From: Verrucomicrobiales bacterium | GTDB taxonomy: Bacteria > Verrucomicrobiota > Verrucomicrobiia > Verrucomicrobiales > DEV007 | Direction: 5' to 3' | Length of the DNA stretch: 64,000 nucleotides | Assembly: GCA_002698785.1 (NCBI GenBank) | Contig: PAAG01000013.1 | Coordinates: 124,001-188,000 of the forward strand | Shown: positions 17,144-27,700 of the stretch, piece by piece | How the letters are laid out: every line of letters begins with the position of its first letter | How positions within the stretch are numbered: the stretch's first letter is position 1 | The notes under the pieces: model-generated | Database searches by the model: none | What the model saw: only the letters and a program-made list of their open reading frames with translations | Told to the model about the DNA's origin: nothing | Program-made: the position numbers and the translations under genes

Positions 17144-18028
17144 ATGCCAAAACTAGCCGCCTTCCCCAAAGCCTACATGACCGCCCTCTGCAAAGACGGC
17201 ACCATGACTGTCTCCGAATGGATCAAACTCGCCGACACCCTCGAGGTCGAAGGTCTCGAATGGTACGCCGGTTTCCTCGAAATGGAGGACGAAGCGAACT
17301 GGCCCCGATTCCGCGCCGAAGTCGAAGCCACCGGTCGCACCATCCCCATGATGTGCTGCTCCCCCGACTTCACCCATCCCGATGCAGACTTCCGCGCCAA
17401 GGAAGTGGCCAAGCAGAAGCGCTGGATCGACATGACCCATACCCTCGGGGGCTCCTACTGTCGTGTTCTCAGCGGTCAACGCCGTCCCGAGCTCAGCATT
17501 GAAGAAGGCGTCAAGCTAGCAGCCGATTCCATCATCGAGTGCCTTCCTTACGCGGAAGAAAAGGGCATCACCCTCATCCTCGAAAATCACTACAAAGACG
17601 ACTTCTGGGAATACCCCGAGTTTGCCCAACAGATGGACATTTTCTGTCTTCTCGTCGATGCCGTGCAGCACCCAAACTTCGGCGTCAACTACGACCCCAG
17701 CAACACCTACCTGGCAGGCGAAGACCCTATCGAGCTCCTCAAGCGCGTCTCCGACCGAGTCGTCACCATGCACGCCAGCGACCGCTATCTTGCCGAGGGA
17801 ACCCTCGAAGATCTTCGCAAAGAGGAAGGCGGCGCCATGGGCTACGCGAAGCGTCTCCGCCACGGCGAAATCGGCCAGGGCCTCAACGACTACGACGCCA
17901 TCTTCACTGAACTCAAAAGCAAAGGCTTCGACGGCTGGATCAGTATCGAAGACGGCGTCGACGGCATCGAGCAACTCCAGCGCAGCGTCGCCTTCCTGCA
18001 GAAAAAGATCGCCGAGTATTGGAACTAA
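17144..18028 (+). CDS. sugar phosphate isomerase/epimerase-like TIM-barrel protein
   Basis: A 294-residue member of the xylose-isomerase-like (AP endonuclease 2) superfamily. The recognisable blocks are GLEWYAGFLE, LILENHYKDDFWEYP, FGVNYDPSNTYLAGEDP, VVTMHASDRYL and WISIEDGVDG, which place the expected metal-binding Glu/Asp/His residues at strand ends. Such proteins isomerise or epimerise sugars and keto-sugars. It is the last gene of the cluster and ends 3 bases from the convergent serine hydrolase gene. The substrate cannot be read from sequence. Confidence 0.82.
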   Translation: MPKLAAFPKAYMTALCKDGTMTVSEWIKLADTLEVEGLEWYAGFLEMEDEANWPRFRAEVEATGRTIPMMCCSPDFTHPDADFRAKEVAKQKRWIDMTHTLGGSYCRVLSGQRRPELSIEEGVKLAADSIIECLPYAEEKGITLILENHYKDDFWEYPEFAQQMDIFCLLVDAVQHPNFGVNYDPSNTYLAGEDPIELLKRVSDRVVTMHASDRYLAEGTLEDLRKEEGGAMGYAKRLRHGEIGQGLNDYDAIFTELKSKGFDGWISIEDGVDGIEQLQRSVAFLQKKIAEYWN

Positions 18029-18031
18029 CAA

Positions 18032-19135
18032 TCACCGCAAATACTTCCCGATCATTTTCCCAACAAACGCGTCGCTGGGAGCAAAGCCAACACTCTGACC
18101 AATATTCGTCGACACGACGATGGCGAACTTCCTCTCGGGAGCGATCCAGATCACGGTAGTATACATCGTGTTCGATCCCACATGGGTCAGAGCTTTCCCG
18201 TTAGCCCATCCTCGTTCGGTAACCATCCACCCCAACGCATAATCCCCAATCACTGGCGTGTGCAGCATCTCGAAACTCTCCGCTTTTCCCAACACTGGCC
18301 CTGTCGCGGAATTCATGTGCATCATGCACCACTTCATCAAGTCAGGCATTGAGCAGTGAATGGCTCCTGCTGGAGCAATCGCCGGAGGGTTGTCAGCTCC
18401 GCGTCCGGGAGGGATGGGCTTTCCATTTCCATCATGTCCCCAGGGTTGATCCGGATTCCTCCCATCCTTCGCCGGTCCGTAGAACCCACCTGACTTCATC
18501 CCCAGCGGAACAAAAATCTCCCGCTCTATCAAATCCTCCCAGCTCATCCGCATTTCTCGCTCCATCATCACTCCCGCAATGGCGAAACCCGTATTGGAAT
18601 ATTCATTCTGCGTCCCCGGTACATATTTTGGCTCCAGCGCTAGCATCGCTTCAGCAAACTGCTCTCGCTGCTCTTCCAGATCACCCTTCGCACCCCATGC
18701 ATCATCGCTCCAGATTTTCGGAGGAACTTCCTTCGGGAACCCACCTGTGTTCGAGACCAGTTGCTTCAGCGTCGCTTTCTCGAATCCCTCACTTGGCTTC
18801 AGGCTGCGCAGCACCTCACCAACGGTGGTATCCCATTCCATCTCTTCTTCCTCCACCAACTTCGCCGCCAAGGTTGCCGTAAAAGCTTTTGAACAGGAAC
18901 CAATATGATACTTGTCCTGAATCGTCACCGGAGTGTCATCTCCCTTTTTCCGGACGCCCGCAGCACCTGCTCCCGCGACCTTTCCATCGACCACCACCAC
19001 GACCGACATCGAGGGAAGAGCAGGATTCTCCTTCAGGTGCTTTTCGATTTCAGGAGCGAGGTTGTCTTGTGATTGGCCAGAGAGCACTATGGTCACCAAA
19101 AGAAAAGTCAGCGTGATTCGAAAGGGGATTCTCAT
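18032..19135 (-). CDS. exported serine hydrolase (class C beta-lactamase family)
   Basis: A 367-residue penicillin-binding-protein/beta-lactamase-fold hydrolase with an N-terminal signal peptide (RITLTFLLVTIVLSGQS). The catalytic SxxK is S80-C-S-K83. YSNTGF supplies the YxN motif and HVGSN the KTG-equivalent HxG. This group includes peptidases, esterases and transpeptidase-like enzymes, and few members hydrolyse beta-lactams. It is convergent with the sugar epimerase gene and divergent from the amidotransferase-like gene at 19241. Confidence 0.88.
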   Translation of the reverse strand: MRIPFRITLTFLLVTIVLSGQSQDNLAPEIEKHLKENPALPSMSVVVVVDGKVAGAGAAGVRKKGDDTPVTIQDKYHIGSCSKAFTATLAAKLVEEEEMEWDTTVGEVLRSLKPSEGFEKATLKQLVSNTGGFPKEVPPKIWSDDAWGAKGDLEEQREQFAEAMLALEPKYVPGTQNEYSNTGFAIAGVMMEREMRMSWEDLIEREIFVPLGMKSGGFYGPAKDGRNPDQPWGHDGNGKPIPPGRGADNPPAIAPAGAIHCSMPDLMKWCMMHMNSATGPVLGKAESFEMLHTPVIGDYALGWMVTERGWANGKALTHVGSNTMYTTVIWIAPERKFAIVVSTNIGQSVGFAPSDAFVGKMIGKYLR

Positions 19136-19240
19136 ACCCGATTAGTATGACTCTTCCCGAATATCCCTACAGAAAAATCGATTCATCGTCGCGATAACGC
19201 AGTGCAATAGTTCGAGCCAACCGCGTATACTTCCCCATCC

Positions 19241-20077
19241 ATGAATTCACTCGGTAGACGTTCCTTACTCATCGCACTCGGTGTAGCGATTGCCGGGCTG
19301 GCCGGATTTCAGATTGGAAAACATACGTCAGGCACCCCTTGGAACGTCCCCGCTGACGCTCCGCTCATCGGCATCGCCTCCTTAACCAGCGAACAATATA
19401 TCAGAGCCGTACGGGAGAGCGGGGGAATACCCATCGTTCTCCCGAATGCCGATGGTAGCACCGAGAAACTCTCCGAATACCTGGCTATCCTCGACGGTCT
19501 TCTGCTCCCCGGGGGCGCGGACATTCCCCCCTCAGAGTATGGAGAGAAACCTCATGAAACCGTCGAAGTCCTGGACGACAACCGATACCTCTTCGAAAAA
19601 GCACTCTGCCGAGCCTGGATCAAAAAGACCGATAAACCGATGCTCGGCATCTGCCTCGGTGGCCAATGGATCAATGTCGCCAGCGGAGGAACCCTGATTC
19701 AGGACATACCGTCAGAAGTGGGATCCAATCACCGAATTTCCCATCCCGTTTCTGTGGAACCAGACTCTCGGCTTTTCAGCATCGTTGAGGAAAGAGACTT
19801 CGATGTGAACTCCTCCCACCATCAAGCCGTCGGCGATCTAGGAAAAAACCTCCGCATTGTTGCTCGCAGCCCCGATGGTGTTGTGGAAGCGACAGAGACC
19901 ACCGATCCAGACCGTTTCCTCATTGGTGTTCAATGGCATCCAGAGAGACTCATGTTCGACGATCAGAGGCAGATGAAACTACTTCGCGCTTTCATAGAAG
20001 CGGCCTATGAAGCGAAGAAGCAGCGGGAAGAGGCCTGGAAAGTGGAAATGGCTAAGTCTCTGGAAAAAGATACCTAG
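19241..20077 (+). CDS. gamma-glutamyl-GABA hydrolase-like class I amidotransferase
   Basis: A 278-residue protein of the PuuD-like peptidase C26 family, expected to cleave gamma-glutamyl bonds. The catalytic cysteine is C138 in LGICLGGQ, with H234 and E236 in VQWHPERL; LLLPGGADIPPSEYG is the typical N-terminal block. Unlike most family members it has an N-terminal hydrophobic segment (9-26) preceded by two arginines, so it may be exported or membrane-anchored, possibly by Tat. That location is an inference. The DUF2851 gene follows on the same strand. Confidence 0.82.
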   Translation: MNSLGRRSLLIALGVAIAGLAGFQIGKHTSGTPWNVPADAPLIGIASLTSEQYIRAVRESGGIPIVLPNADGSTEKLSEYLAILDGLLLPGGADIPPSEYGEKPHETVEVLDDNRYLFEKALCRAWIKKTDKPMLGICLGGQWINVASGGTLIQDIPSEVGSNHRISHPVSVEPDSRLFSIVEERDFDVNSSHHQAVGDLGKNLRIVARSPDGVVEATETTDPDRFLIGVQWHPERLMFDDQRQMKLLRAFIEAAYEAKKQREEAWKVEMAKSLEKDT

Positions 20078-20136
20078 GGAAAGACCAAAATATAAGTGGA
20101 TTTTTGAACAGTTGTGTTGTTTGCTCTATCCTGTTC

Positions 20137-21564
20137 ATGACCGCTTTTCCGACTGGCGCTGAAGACTACGAATCTTTCCGCACTTGGGTGTGGTCACAGG
20201 CCCGTCCCGTCGCCAGGGAATCAAAAGACAATGGCGAGACCGAAATGGAAGTTCAGGCTCGCTGGTTTGGCGGCGAGTTCGGGAGAACTTTCACTGGAAC
20301 GGACGGAGAAGCGATTCAGATCGTCCAGTTCGGGCATTGGAATCGAGGAGCTGGGCCAGATTTCACCGAATGCGCAGTTGAGATCAACGGGGAGCGGAAA
20401 ACCGGAGCGATCGAAATCGATCTCGATTCGCGAGACTGGGAAGGCCACGGACACGGAGAGAACCCCGGGTTCAACGAAGTAATTCTTCACGTGTTCACCG
20501 ATGGGCCTTCATTAAATCGAACCTACACCCGTAACTCGGATCACCGGCAGGTGACACAACTTCAACTTCCGCAGTATTCGTGGGCGCAAGGTCCGCCCGA
20601 TTTCCTTCCTGAAGCATTTCCCGGGAGATGCGTGGCTCCTCTAGCCGGAATGAGCGACGGCGAAGTGAAATCGCTGTTGGAATCAGCCGCACAATATCGC
20701 GTTCAGGCGAAAACGAATCGTCTCGAAATGATGTCGAACGCTCGAGACAACGACCAAGCGTTGTTTCAAGCCATTGCCGAGGCCCTCGGGTTCAGATACA
20801 ACAAGACCGCAATGGCAGTGCTCTCGCAGCGATGCCCGATCCGGGAACTGAAACAACTGGATGCCATTGACCGTGAAGCGAGGCTATTCGGTGCTGCTGG
20901 GTTCCTTGATCAAGAGATTTACGATGAAACGGCAGAGCCCGAGGCGAGGACTTACCTTCGAGGTCTTTGGGACCGTTGGTGGAAAATACGAGACGAGGTC
21001 GAGGCGGCTCCTGCCCGGGCAATCCGGTGGCAACTTTCGGGCTCGCGGCCTTTCAATCACCCTCAGCGCAGAGTCGCTGCTCTTGCCGAGATCTCAGGCC
21101 GATGGGAAGAGTTTTCCACATTGTGGAGATCGAATGTGAATAACCTTGAAAAGGATGTGAATAACTTGGCAAAAACCCTCTCGCATCCTTTTTGGGACCA
21201 TCACTATACCGTTCGCTCCAAAGCAGCGCCTAAGGCCATGAAACTAATCGGCAAGGACAGGGTTCGAGACATATTGGGAAATGTCTTATTCCCTTATGTT
21301 ATGGGAGTTGCAGAAGATCAATGGCGCCGTTTCGCTTGCCTGGGTGGTGTCGATACCAACCAGAAACTGAAACGGGCATCCCTGAGGCTTTTTGGAAATG
21401 ATGAAGCTCGGCAAAAGTTATTCACATCTTATTACCATCAGCAGCAGGGACTTCTTCAGATCTACAACGATTTTTGCCTGAAAGATGCGTCAGAATGCGA
21501 ACGATGCCCCTTTCCCGAGCAAGTCGCTCAGTGGCAGTCTTCTATGAATTCTGTGGTAGGGTGA
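20137..21564 (+). CDS. DUF2851 family protein
   Basis: A 475-residue protein that I assign to DUF2851 from the N-terminal blocks QARWFGGEFGRTF, GHWNRGAGPDFTECAVEING, GAIEIDLDSRDWEGHGH and NEVILHVF. The C-terminus has RCPFPEQ with cysteines at CLKDASECERCPF. The repeated Asp, Glu and Gly pattern in the first 130 residues recalls a nuclease-type core, but no activity is established. I start at the ATG at 20137; the frame extends to a TTG at 20104 that would give an implausible hydrophobic leader. Confidence 0.7.
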   Translation: MTAFPTGAEDYESFRTWVWSQARPVARESKDNGETEMEVQARWFGGEFGRTFTGTDGEAIQIVQFGHWNRGAGPDFTECAVEINGERKTGAIEIDLDSRDWEGHGHGENPGFNEVILHVFTDGPSLNRTYTRNSDHRQVTQLQLPQYSWAQGPPDFLPEAFPGRCVAPLAGMSDGEVKSLLESAAQYRVQAKTNRLEMMSNARDNDQALFQAIAEALGFRYNKTAMAVLSQRCPIRELKQLDAIDREARLFGAAGFLDQEIYDETAEPEARTYLRGLWDRWWKIRDEVEAAPARAIRWQLSGSRPFNHPQRRVAALAEISGRWEEFSTLWRSNVNNLEKDVNNLAKTLSHPFWDHHYTVRSKAAPKAMKLIGKDRVRDILGNVLFPYVMGVAEDQWRRFACLGGVDTNQKLKRASLRLFGNDEARQKLFTSYYHQQQGLLQIYNDFCLKDASECERCPFPEQVAQWQSSMNSVVG

Positions 21565-21721
21565 ATGGTATACAAACAGATTCACTTTTCCGCTTTCTCC
21601 ATTTTTTCCATGCCCGGTTTTCTCACAAAAACGTAATCCCTTTCACCCGTTCTTTAGGCCCGTATGTAAGGGGCTGAGAGTCGGGCCGTCCTAGAATCTG
21701 CTAATTAAACGCTATACCGTC

Positions 21722-22906
21722 ATGTCTGTTGCTAGCTTGGAACGCGAAATCATCCTGAACCCGGAGAAGCGGGTTTTCCCAGAATTTAGTCTCGAGCGCC
21801 TGCTCGGCACGGTTTTTGAACCCACTCAGGGAGCAAAAGTGTGTGTCCTGATCGACCTCGAAGATACGAGCCTCATGAAGGGCTACCAGTTCCTCGATGT
21901 CTCGGGCCACGAGATCCAGAGGAAGGCCTACGAAGAGTTTTACCTCGGCCTCAAGGATGGCGGAATGGAAGCGCTGGGAATGACTGGTGGAGAGATGTTC
22001 GCCATTCCTATGACGTATGGGTCGAACCTCGATTTGAAAGACGAGTGTTATGATGCAGAGGGGAACGAACTCAATCTCGATCGCGATATCTATCCGAACT
22101 ACGACATCATTCTCTGTATCTCGACTTATTCGGCTACTGCTCCGCTGACAGCGAAGTGCAAAGAATTTGGTTTCCGCGGCGCGACTCTTCACGGAGTGAA
22201 CGATGTGATCCTGAATTCTGGTCTCGCAGTCGACTACAACGAAGTGAGTGCCGATGCCGAGAAAATGCGTGCTGCCATGACCAAGGCTGACACGATCGAA
22301 ATCGATTTCGCCTTGGAAGACGGTCGGGTGCTCACAGCCTCTCTCGATCTCGATGGTCAGGAAGCTCAGAAGTCTCACGGTCTTTGTAAAGGCACGTCAC
22401 CTGATGTGGCCAACCTTCCGGCTGGCGAAGTTTACTTCGTTCCCGTCGACGCGAACGGCCAGTTCCCGATGAAATACGAAGATGGAACTTTGGGCGTCCT
22501 CGATGTAAAAGACCGCAGCATCATCAAATCCACCCTTATCGAAGGGAATCAGGAGACGATCGACGCACACAACGCCCGTCTTGCTGACGACCCTATGACA
22601 GGAACTCTCGGTGAGCTTGGTTTTGGAACACAGGTTCTGCCTGTCTCCGGTGCAGATATTCAGGACGAAAAAGTGTTGGGCACTTGCCATCTTGCTACCG
22701 GACGCGACGACCATCTCGGCGGAGACATCGTTCCCGATATGTTCAAGAAGCACGAGAACTCGACACACGACGATATCCTCTTTGCGCCTCACAAGACACC
22801 TAACTTCAACATCAAGCAGGTGCGGATGAAGCGTGGCGATCAGGAAGAGATCATTATCGAAAACTTCCGAGCCAGCGATTATATCCTCGACGCTTTGCGC
22901 GGGTAA
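21722..22906 (+). CDS. M29-like (aminopeptidase T family) metallopeptidase
   Basis: A 394-residue protein whose C-terminal half carries the full set of metal ligands expected in thermophilic M29 aminopeptidases: E236 in LPAGEVYFVP, E298 in GELGFG, H323 in GTCHLATG, and H349 with D351 in STHDDILF. These are in the usual order and spacing. The N-terminal half is divergent (LIDLEDTSLMKGYQFLDVSG, PMTYGSNLDL). A two-metal aminopeptidase is therefore likely, although the substrate could be unusual. The 157 bases upstream contain a GGCCCG/CGGGCC inverted repeat. Confidence 0.72.
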   Translation: MSVASLEREIILNPEKRVFPEFSLERLLGTVFEPTQGAKVCVLIDLEDTSLMKGYQFLDVSGHEIQRKAYEEFYLGLKDGGMEALGMTGGEMFAIPMTYGSNLDLKDECYDAEGNELNLDRDIYPNYDIILCISTYSATAPLTAKCKEFGFRGATLHGVNDVILNSGLAVDYNEVSADAEKMRAAMTKADTIEIDFALEDGRVLTASLDLDGQEAQKSHGLCKGTSPDVANLPAGEVYFVPVDANGQFPMKYEDGTLGVLDVKDRSIIKSTLIEGNQETIDAHNARLADDPMTGTLGELGFGTQVLPVSGADIQDEKVLGTCHLATGRDDHLGGDIVPDMFKKHENSTHDDILFAPHKTPNFNIKQVRMKRGDQEEIIIENFRASDYILDALRG

Positions 22907-22989
22907 TTTTCGTCCAACAATTTCTATCCCAACAACGCAGGGTCAGGTCTTTCGGCTTGGCCCTGTTCTTATTTTAGGAATACGGGGAT

Positions 22990-24690
22990 CTATCGTAAGA
23001 AAGTCAGCCCCAAAGCCAGAAGCGCAAGTCCCGCTGCGACCCAGTCCCGGCGACCAAATCGCTCGCTTGCGGCACTCACACGAATGAACTTCAGCATCGC
23101 CCCGGTAGGGCATCCGTAGCGGCAATAGGCACGTGGAACGAACAAAGCGGCTACTAAACCGATAACCGCGATGGTGATGGTCACCCAGCCGGCAATGCGA
23201 ATCACAAAAGCATCGAAAGGCTCAAGCGCCACGAGACTGAAAGGGAGGTGCGCGATCGCCACTACCACTACCCAGACAAGCAGCACGGTTGGAAGCGCCG
23301 ACAGCACTTTCTCCATTTTCCCACGGATGGCGATCTGCTTCGGGATCCGTCGACCCAGCCAGTCCTGTGCTGCACCATAGGGGCAAAGGTGAGTGCAGTA
23401 GACCTGCCGGCCGGTGATGATAGGGGCAATCAGGGCTGCCGCGGAGAGGAAGACTAGTCCGGGAGCGACTCGCCACGCCACGCCATTCTGGGCCCATCCC
23501 ACCAGCAATGCCTGGGAAAGCATATCGGCATTCACGAAACCGAGATAGCCGATCAGGACCGCCTGAAAAACGAATCTCAGCTTCCGGTTCCCTTTGAGAC
23601 CGGTAAAGGCGATTACAATTCCCATGATCGTCACCAGCATGGTTCCAACGTCTCGAATGGTCAGTGGAATCCACGGCTCTTTCGCAGGCGGCGTCCGCTC
23701 GCGAGTCAGTTCGGAGGCCGCAAGGATCAAGCTTTCGGCCGATGTGATACTGGTCTTCGTGGCTCCGGTCACTTCGTCGATTCCCGCGTCTGCCATATCA
23801 ATCTGGGCAATTTCTTTCAGGTCGAATCCCGTGAAGTTGTTGAAGAAATACTCGTCTTCTTTGACGTAGCCGACAAAAGGCTCGTTGTCGTAAGTCTCCC
23901 GAATGGCGAGTGCGATGACTCGCTCTTCCGTATCCATCACGATCAATAAGTCGGTGGGTCCCTGATATCCGAGCATGTGGTCGGCAAAGGGAGATGTCCT
24001 TGAGGCATATCCGATGAGAGTGCCTTCGCCGTCGATCACCTGTAACATCTTCGGACGCTTTTCCAAGGGAGTTAGAGTAGCGGCGTCCTCGAGGAAAACT
24101 TGTACCTCCTCGATGGATATCTCCTCGGGAAAGCGATCGGTATGTCCGTTGCCTCCCAATCGAGTGGAGATACTGTCTGCGATTGCATTGCTGGTCAGGG
24201 TGGCACCAGAGACAGCATCGACCCCGGAGACTTGCCCTGCTTCGTCACGACCGAGTCCGTTCCATTGTGCGAGGTAGCCTTCGTCTTTCAGGATCACGGC
24301 AAGGTGCTCCTTCGTATCGCCGCTACTGAGCACGAGAATTCCTCGAACGCGATTGTCCTTTCCAAGAGCGATCAGGGTGTTGGTCGGTCCGGAGAACCCA
24401 ATGACTTTGTCGGCTTCCGGCGAAGTCTGCACGACATAGCCTAGTGATTCCCCGCCCTTGTCGAACACGTTCTGCCCCCCGTGGCCCGGATCCCAATCGC
24501 TCAGGCTTTCTGCTTCGGGAAAGAAATCGCGCACCTGCTCAGCAGTAACGAGCTCTTTCCTTTCACCCTGCTTTTGCGCGACATACCAAGCATGCTGATG
24601 GCGGATCAGGAACAGGATGAAAACAAAGATTCCAACTCGATAGGCGTGGAGTAGCCAACGGCGGTAACGGTTTTTGGAAACAGGGGGCAT
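22990..24690 (-). CDS. NosR-like membrane flavoprotein (two FMN-binding domains, CxxxCP motifs)
   Basis: A 566-residue inner-membrane protein. One N-terminal helix is followed by two exported FMN-binding domains. Each has the flavinylation-type motif, DAVSGATLTSNAI in the first and DEVTGATKTSITS in the second, where the Thr would carry covalent FMN. About five membrane helices follow, and two cysteine motifs CTHLCPYGAAQDW and CRYGCPTGAMLKF, as in the NosR/NapH group. It would move electrons between the membrane and periplasmic partners. I start at the ATG at 24690 (MPPVSKNRYRRW); the frame is open to 24756. It is divergent from the FAD oxidoreductase gene, which may be its partner. Confidence 0.8.
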   Translation of the reverse strand: MPPVSKNRYRRWLLHAYRVGIFVFILFLIRHQHAWYVAQKQGERKELVTAEQVRDFFPEAESLSDWDPGHGGQNVFDKGGESLGYVVQTSPEADKVIGFSGPTNTLIALGKDNRVRGILVLSSGDTKEHLAVILKDEGYLAQWNGLGRDEAGQVSGVDAVSGATLTSNAIADSISTRLGGNGHTDRFPEEISIEEVQVFLEDAATLTPLEKRPKMLQVIDGEGTLIGYASRTSPFADHMLGYQGPTDLLIVMDTEERVIALAIRETYDNEPFVGYVKEDEYFFNNFTGFDLKEIAQIDMADAGIDEVTGATKTSITSAESLILAASELTRERTPPAKEPWIPLTIRDVGTMLVTIMGIVIAFTGLKGNRKLRFVFQAVLIGYLGFVNADMLSQALLVGWAQNGVAWRVAPGLVFLSAAALIAPIITGRQVYCTHLCPYGAAQDWLGRRIPKQIAIRGKMEKVLSALPTVLLVWVVVVAIAHLPFSLVALEPFDAFVIRIAGWVTITIAVIGLVAALFVPRAYCRYGCPTGAMLKFIRVSAASERFGRRDWVAAGLALLALGLTFLR

Positions 24691-24797
24691 CAATGAATGA
24701 TGCACTGTTTGAGAAATTTCGGACACGCGCAAATCTGTTTCCCGCCGTCTTTGCATCGACGGAGTCCAAAGTGCACGGTACCTTGCTAGAAATTCTC

Positions 24798-27700
24798 ATG
24801 AAGATCCCCCTACGTAAGAGCGGTCGCTGGACCGCTGTTTTTGCTGTCGTTTTCCTATTCGCGAACTTGCACCGTTCTACCGCGGCTGATGCTGTCGTTG
24901 AGTCCGAGCGCGAAATCCCTGTCGCCTATGATGTGGATGTCGTGGTTGTCGGCGGAACCGTCGGAGCTGTTTCTGCCGCTGTGGAAGCTGCTAACCAGGG
25001 AGCGAGCGTATTCCTGGCCGCTCCAAGACCTTATTTGGGAGAAGATGTTGCGGGCACGCTGCGCCTCTGGCTCGACGAGAATGAGAAAGCAGAATCCGAT
25101 TTTGAAAAAGCCCTCTTCGACCGCACTGCGCCCGAGTATGGATTCAAGAATACGATTGAGTTCACATACGAGGCCGACCAGCCAGCTAACCCGAAGCACA
25201 AAGATCCAAAGAACACTCTTCTATCCGACGGAACCTGGCAGACGGCGACCCACAACTCGGTTCAATATGATGCCGACACCACTCTGACGGTCGACTTTGG
25301 AGGCAGCAAGCGACTGGAGGCCCTGCATCTTCTCTCATTTGAGAGAGATAGCGATTTTGTCGTTGGAGAGATCGAGGTGCAGACATCTCCCAATGGGAAA
25401 CTCTGGCGCGACCTTGGTGCAGCCAAGAAACTCGAGACCAGCATCATGAATGGTGATGGCCTGGTGCACTGGGGTCTCGATGTGAAGCAGCCTTGCCGTT
25501 ACGTCAAGCTCACCGTTAAGAAGGGCAAAGATGTCGAGCGGATTCTTCTCGGTGAAATGGTCTTCATCGAAGACGTAGGCGGAGCGGTTGCTCCTGAAAC
25601 GGCGAAAGCTCCATCGACTCCGATGCAGGTAAAGATCGCCCTCGACGAAGCGCTCCTCGATGCGGGTGTGCAATATCTCTACGGCGCAATGACCACCGAC
25701 ATTCTCGTAGACGAGAACGGAGCGCCCGCTGGCATTGTGATGGCGAATCGCGCGGGTCGTCAGGCCGTAAAAGCAAAGGTCGTCATTGATGGCACAGGTC
25801 GTGCCATCGCAGCCCGTGAGGCGGGTGCAGAGTTCCGCCCGTATCCGGCAGGGAAGCAGGTTTTCCAGCGTATCGTGGCGGGTGGAGAACCGCAGAACGG
25901 AGAGGGGATCACGGTCGAGACGGCTGATGTGAGTTTTTACTCAGGCGAAGGCGAAGAGCCTGTCTATCTGTACGAGCTGGCGATCGATATGGCCGACGCC
26001 AGCCCGGCTTCGTTTGCCCATGCCGAAGTCGTAGCACGGGACATGACGTTCGACGTTGCTTTGGTTGATGAGTCAGACACACTCTTCCAAGTTCCACCCG
26101 ATCCTGTCGTGGCAGAACAATCCATCGAGGGGGATGATTTCTCTGTCGAAGGACTCAATCTCGATGCACTGCGTCCAAAAGGAGTCGACCGGTTCTATCT
26201 CCTCGGTGGTTGTGCCGACATTTCACGGGAAGCAGCTGGTAAGATGCTGCGTCCCCTCGAACAGATTCGTCTCGGTAGTCGTGTCGGAGCACAAGCTGCA
26301 GAAGACGCAAAAGCCACGGAACTCGCCGGTGCTGTGACCGTGAAAGCGGACGAAGCGGGAGATGCCGAGAATGTGGGAGAAATCGCTGAATTTTTACAGG
26401 GGGCTCGGCCCATCGATGAGGGACTTCCCACGGTGACTTCTCCAGAGCGTGCGCTGCCAGTTCTGGGAGAATATGATGTTGTCATTGCCGGTGGCGGAAC
26501 GGGAGGTGCTCCTGCCGGTATCGGAGCAGGACGAAAGGGAGCCACTGCTCTCGTGATCGAATACCAGGATCACCTTGGTGGGGTGGGAACGGTCGGCCTT
26601 ATTTCGACCTACTACCATGGCTATCGAGAAGGTTTCACTGCCGAAGTTGATAAGAAGATCGCCGCAATGGGAGGACCCAAGCGAAAAGGCGGATGGAACC
26701 CCGTGGCAAAGCGTGAACTCTGGCGTAGGGACATCGTCGAAAATGGTGGTGAAATCTGGTACTCGACACTCGCTTGCGGAGCAGTGGTCGAAAATGGAAA
26801 AGTAAAAGGGGTCATCGTCGCGACTCCCCAGGGACGAGGCGTTGTCCTTGCGAAGGCGGTGGTCGATTCTACCGGGAACTCCGATATCGCCGTGGCAGCT
26901 GGTGCTGATTTCATCACGACATCAGCCGAGCACGTCGCCATGCAGGGAACGGGCCTTTCTCCTCGTGTTTTGGGAACCGGATACAGGAATACCGATTACT
27001 CTTTTGCTGACGAGTCGGATCCTGTCGACCAGTGGCGTATGATCGTCGCAGCACGGAAGAAGTACCGTAACAGCTACGACCTCTCTTCCTTCATCGACAC
27101 GCGCGATCGTCGGCGAATTGTGGGAGACGCGTTTGTTAGTCCTCTCGATATCATTGCTGGCCGGACATGGAGCGATACCATTTCTCTGCACAAGAGTAAC
27201 TTCGATACCCACGGATATACTGTGCATCCGGTGTTCTTGATCAACTTCCCTGACAAGAAGGATATGATCGCTCCCGTGCCATACCGCGCTCTTTTGCCGA
27301 AGGGCATCGACGGCGTGATCGTTACTGGTCTGGGAATGAGCGCTCACCGCGATGCCATGCCGATCCTGCGGATGCAGCCCTGTATTCAAAACCAGGGATA
27401 TGCTGCCGGTATCGCTGCCGCAAAGATCGCCGAGCAGGGAATCCCAATGCGCTCTCTGGACGTTCGTGCGCTTCAGGAAGAGTTGGTCGAAATCGGTTCC
27501 CTTCCTCCAGAAATCGTCGAAGCCAAAGACTCTGAAGATCCGGCCGACGAAGTCGTTGCTGCCGCAGTGGAATCCGTTGTCGACGAGTACAAAGGGCTCG
27601 CGATTCTGCTCGACCAGAAAGAGCGTGCCGTGCCTCTCTTGCGTGAAGCTCTCGAAACGACGGATGAATCCGAGAGCAAACTGATCTACGCCAATATCCT

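Noticed and set aside
21640-21721. TPP riboswitch suggested by GGCTGAGA and GAATCTG upstream of the M29-like gene
   Set aside because: The closing stems and the rest of the conserved TPP core could not be matched, and the downstream gene is not a thiamine gene. Only a GGCCCG/CGGGCC inverted repeat is supported.
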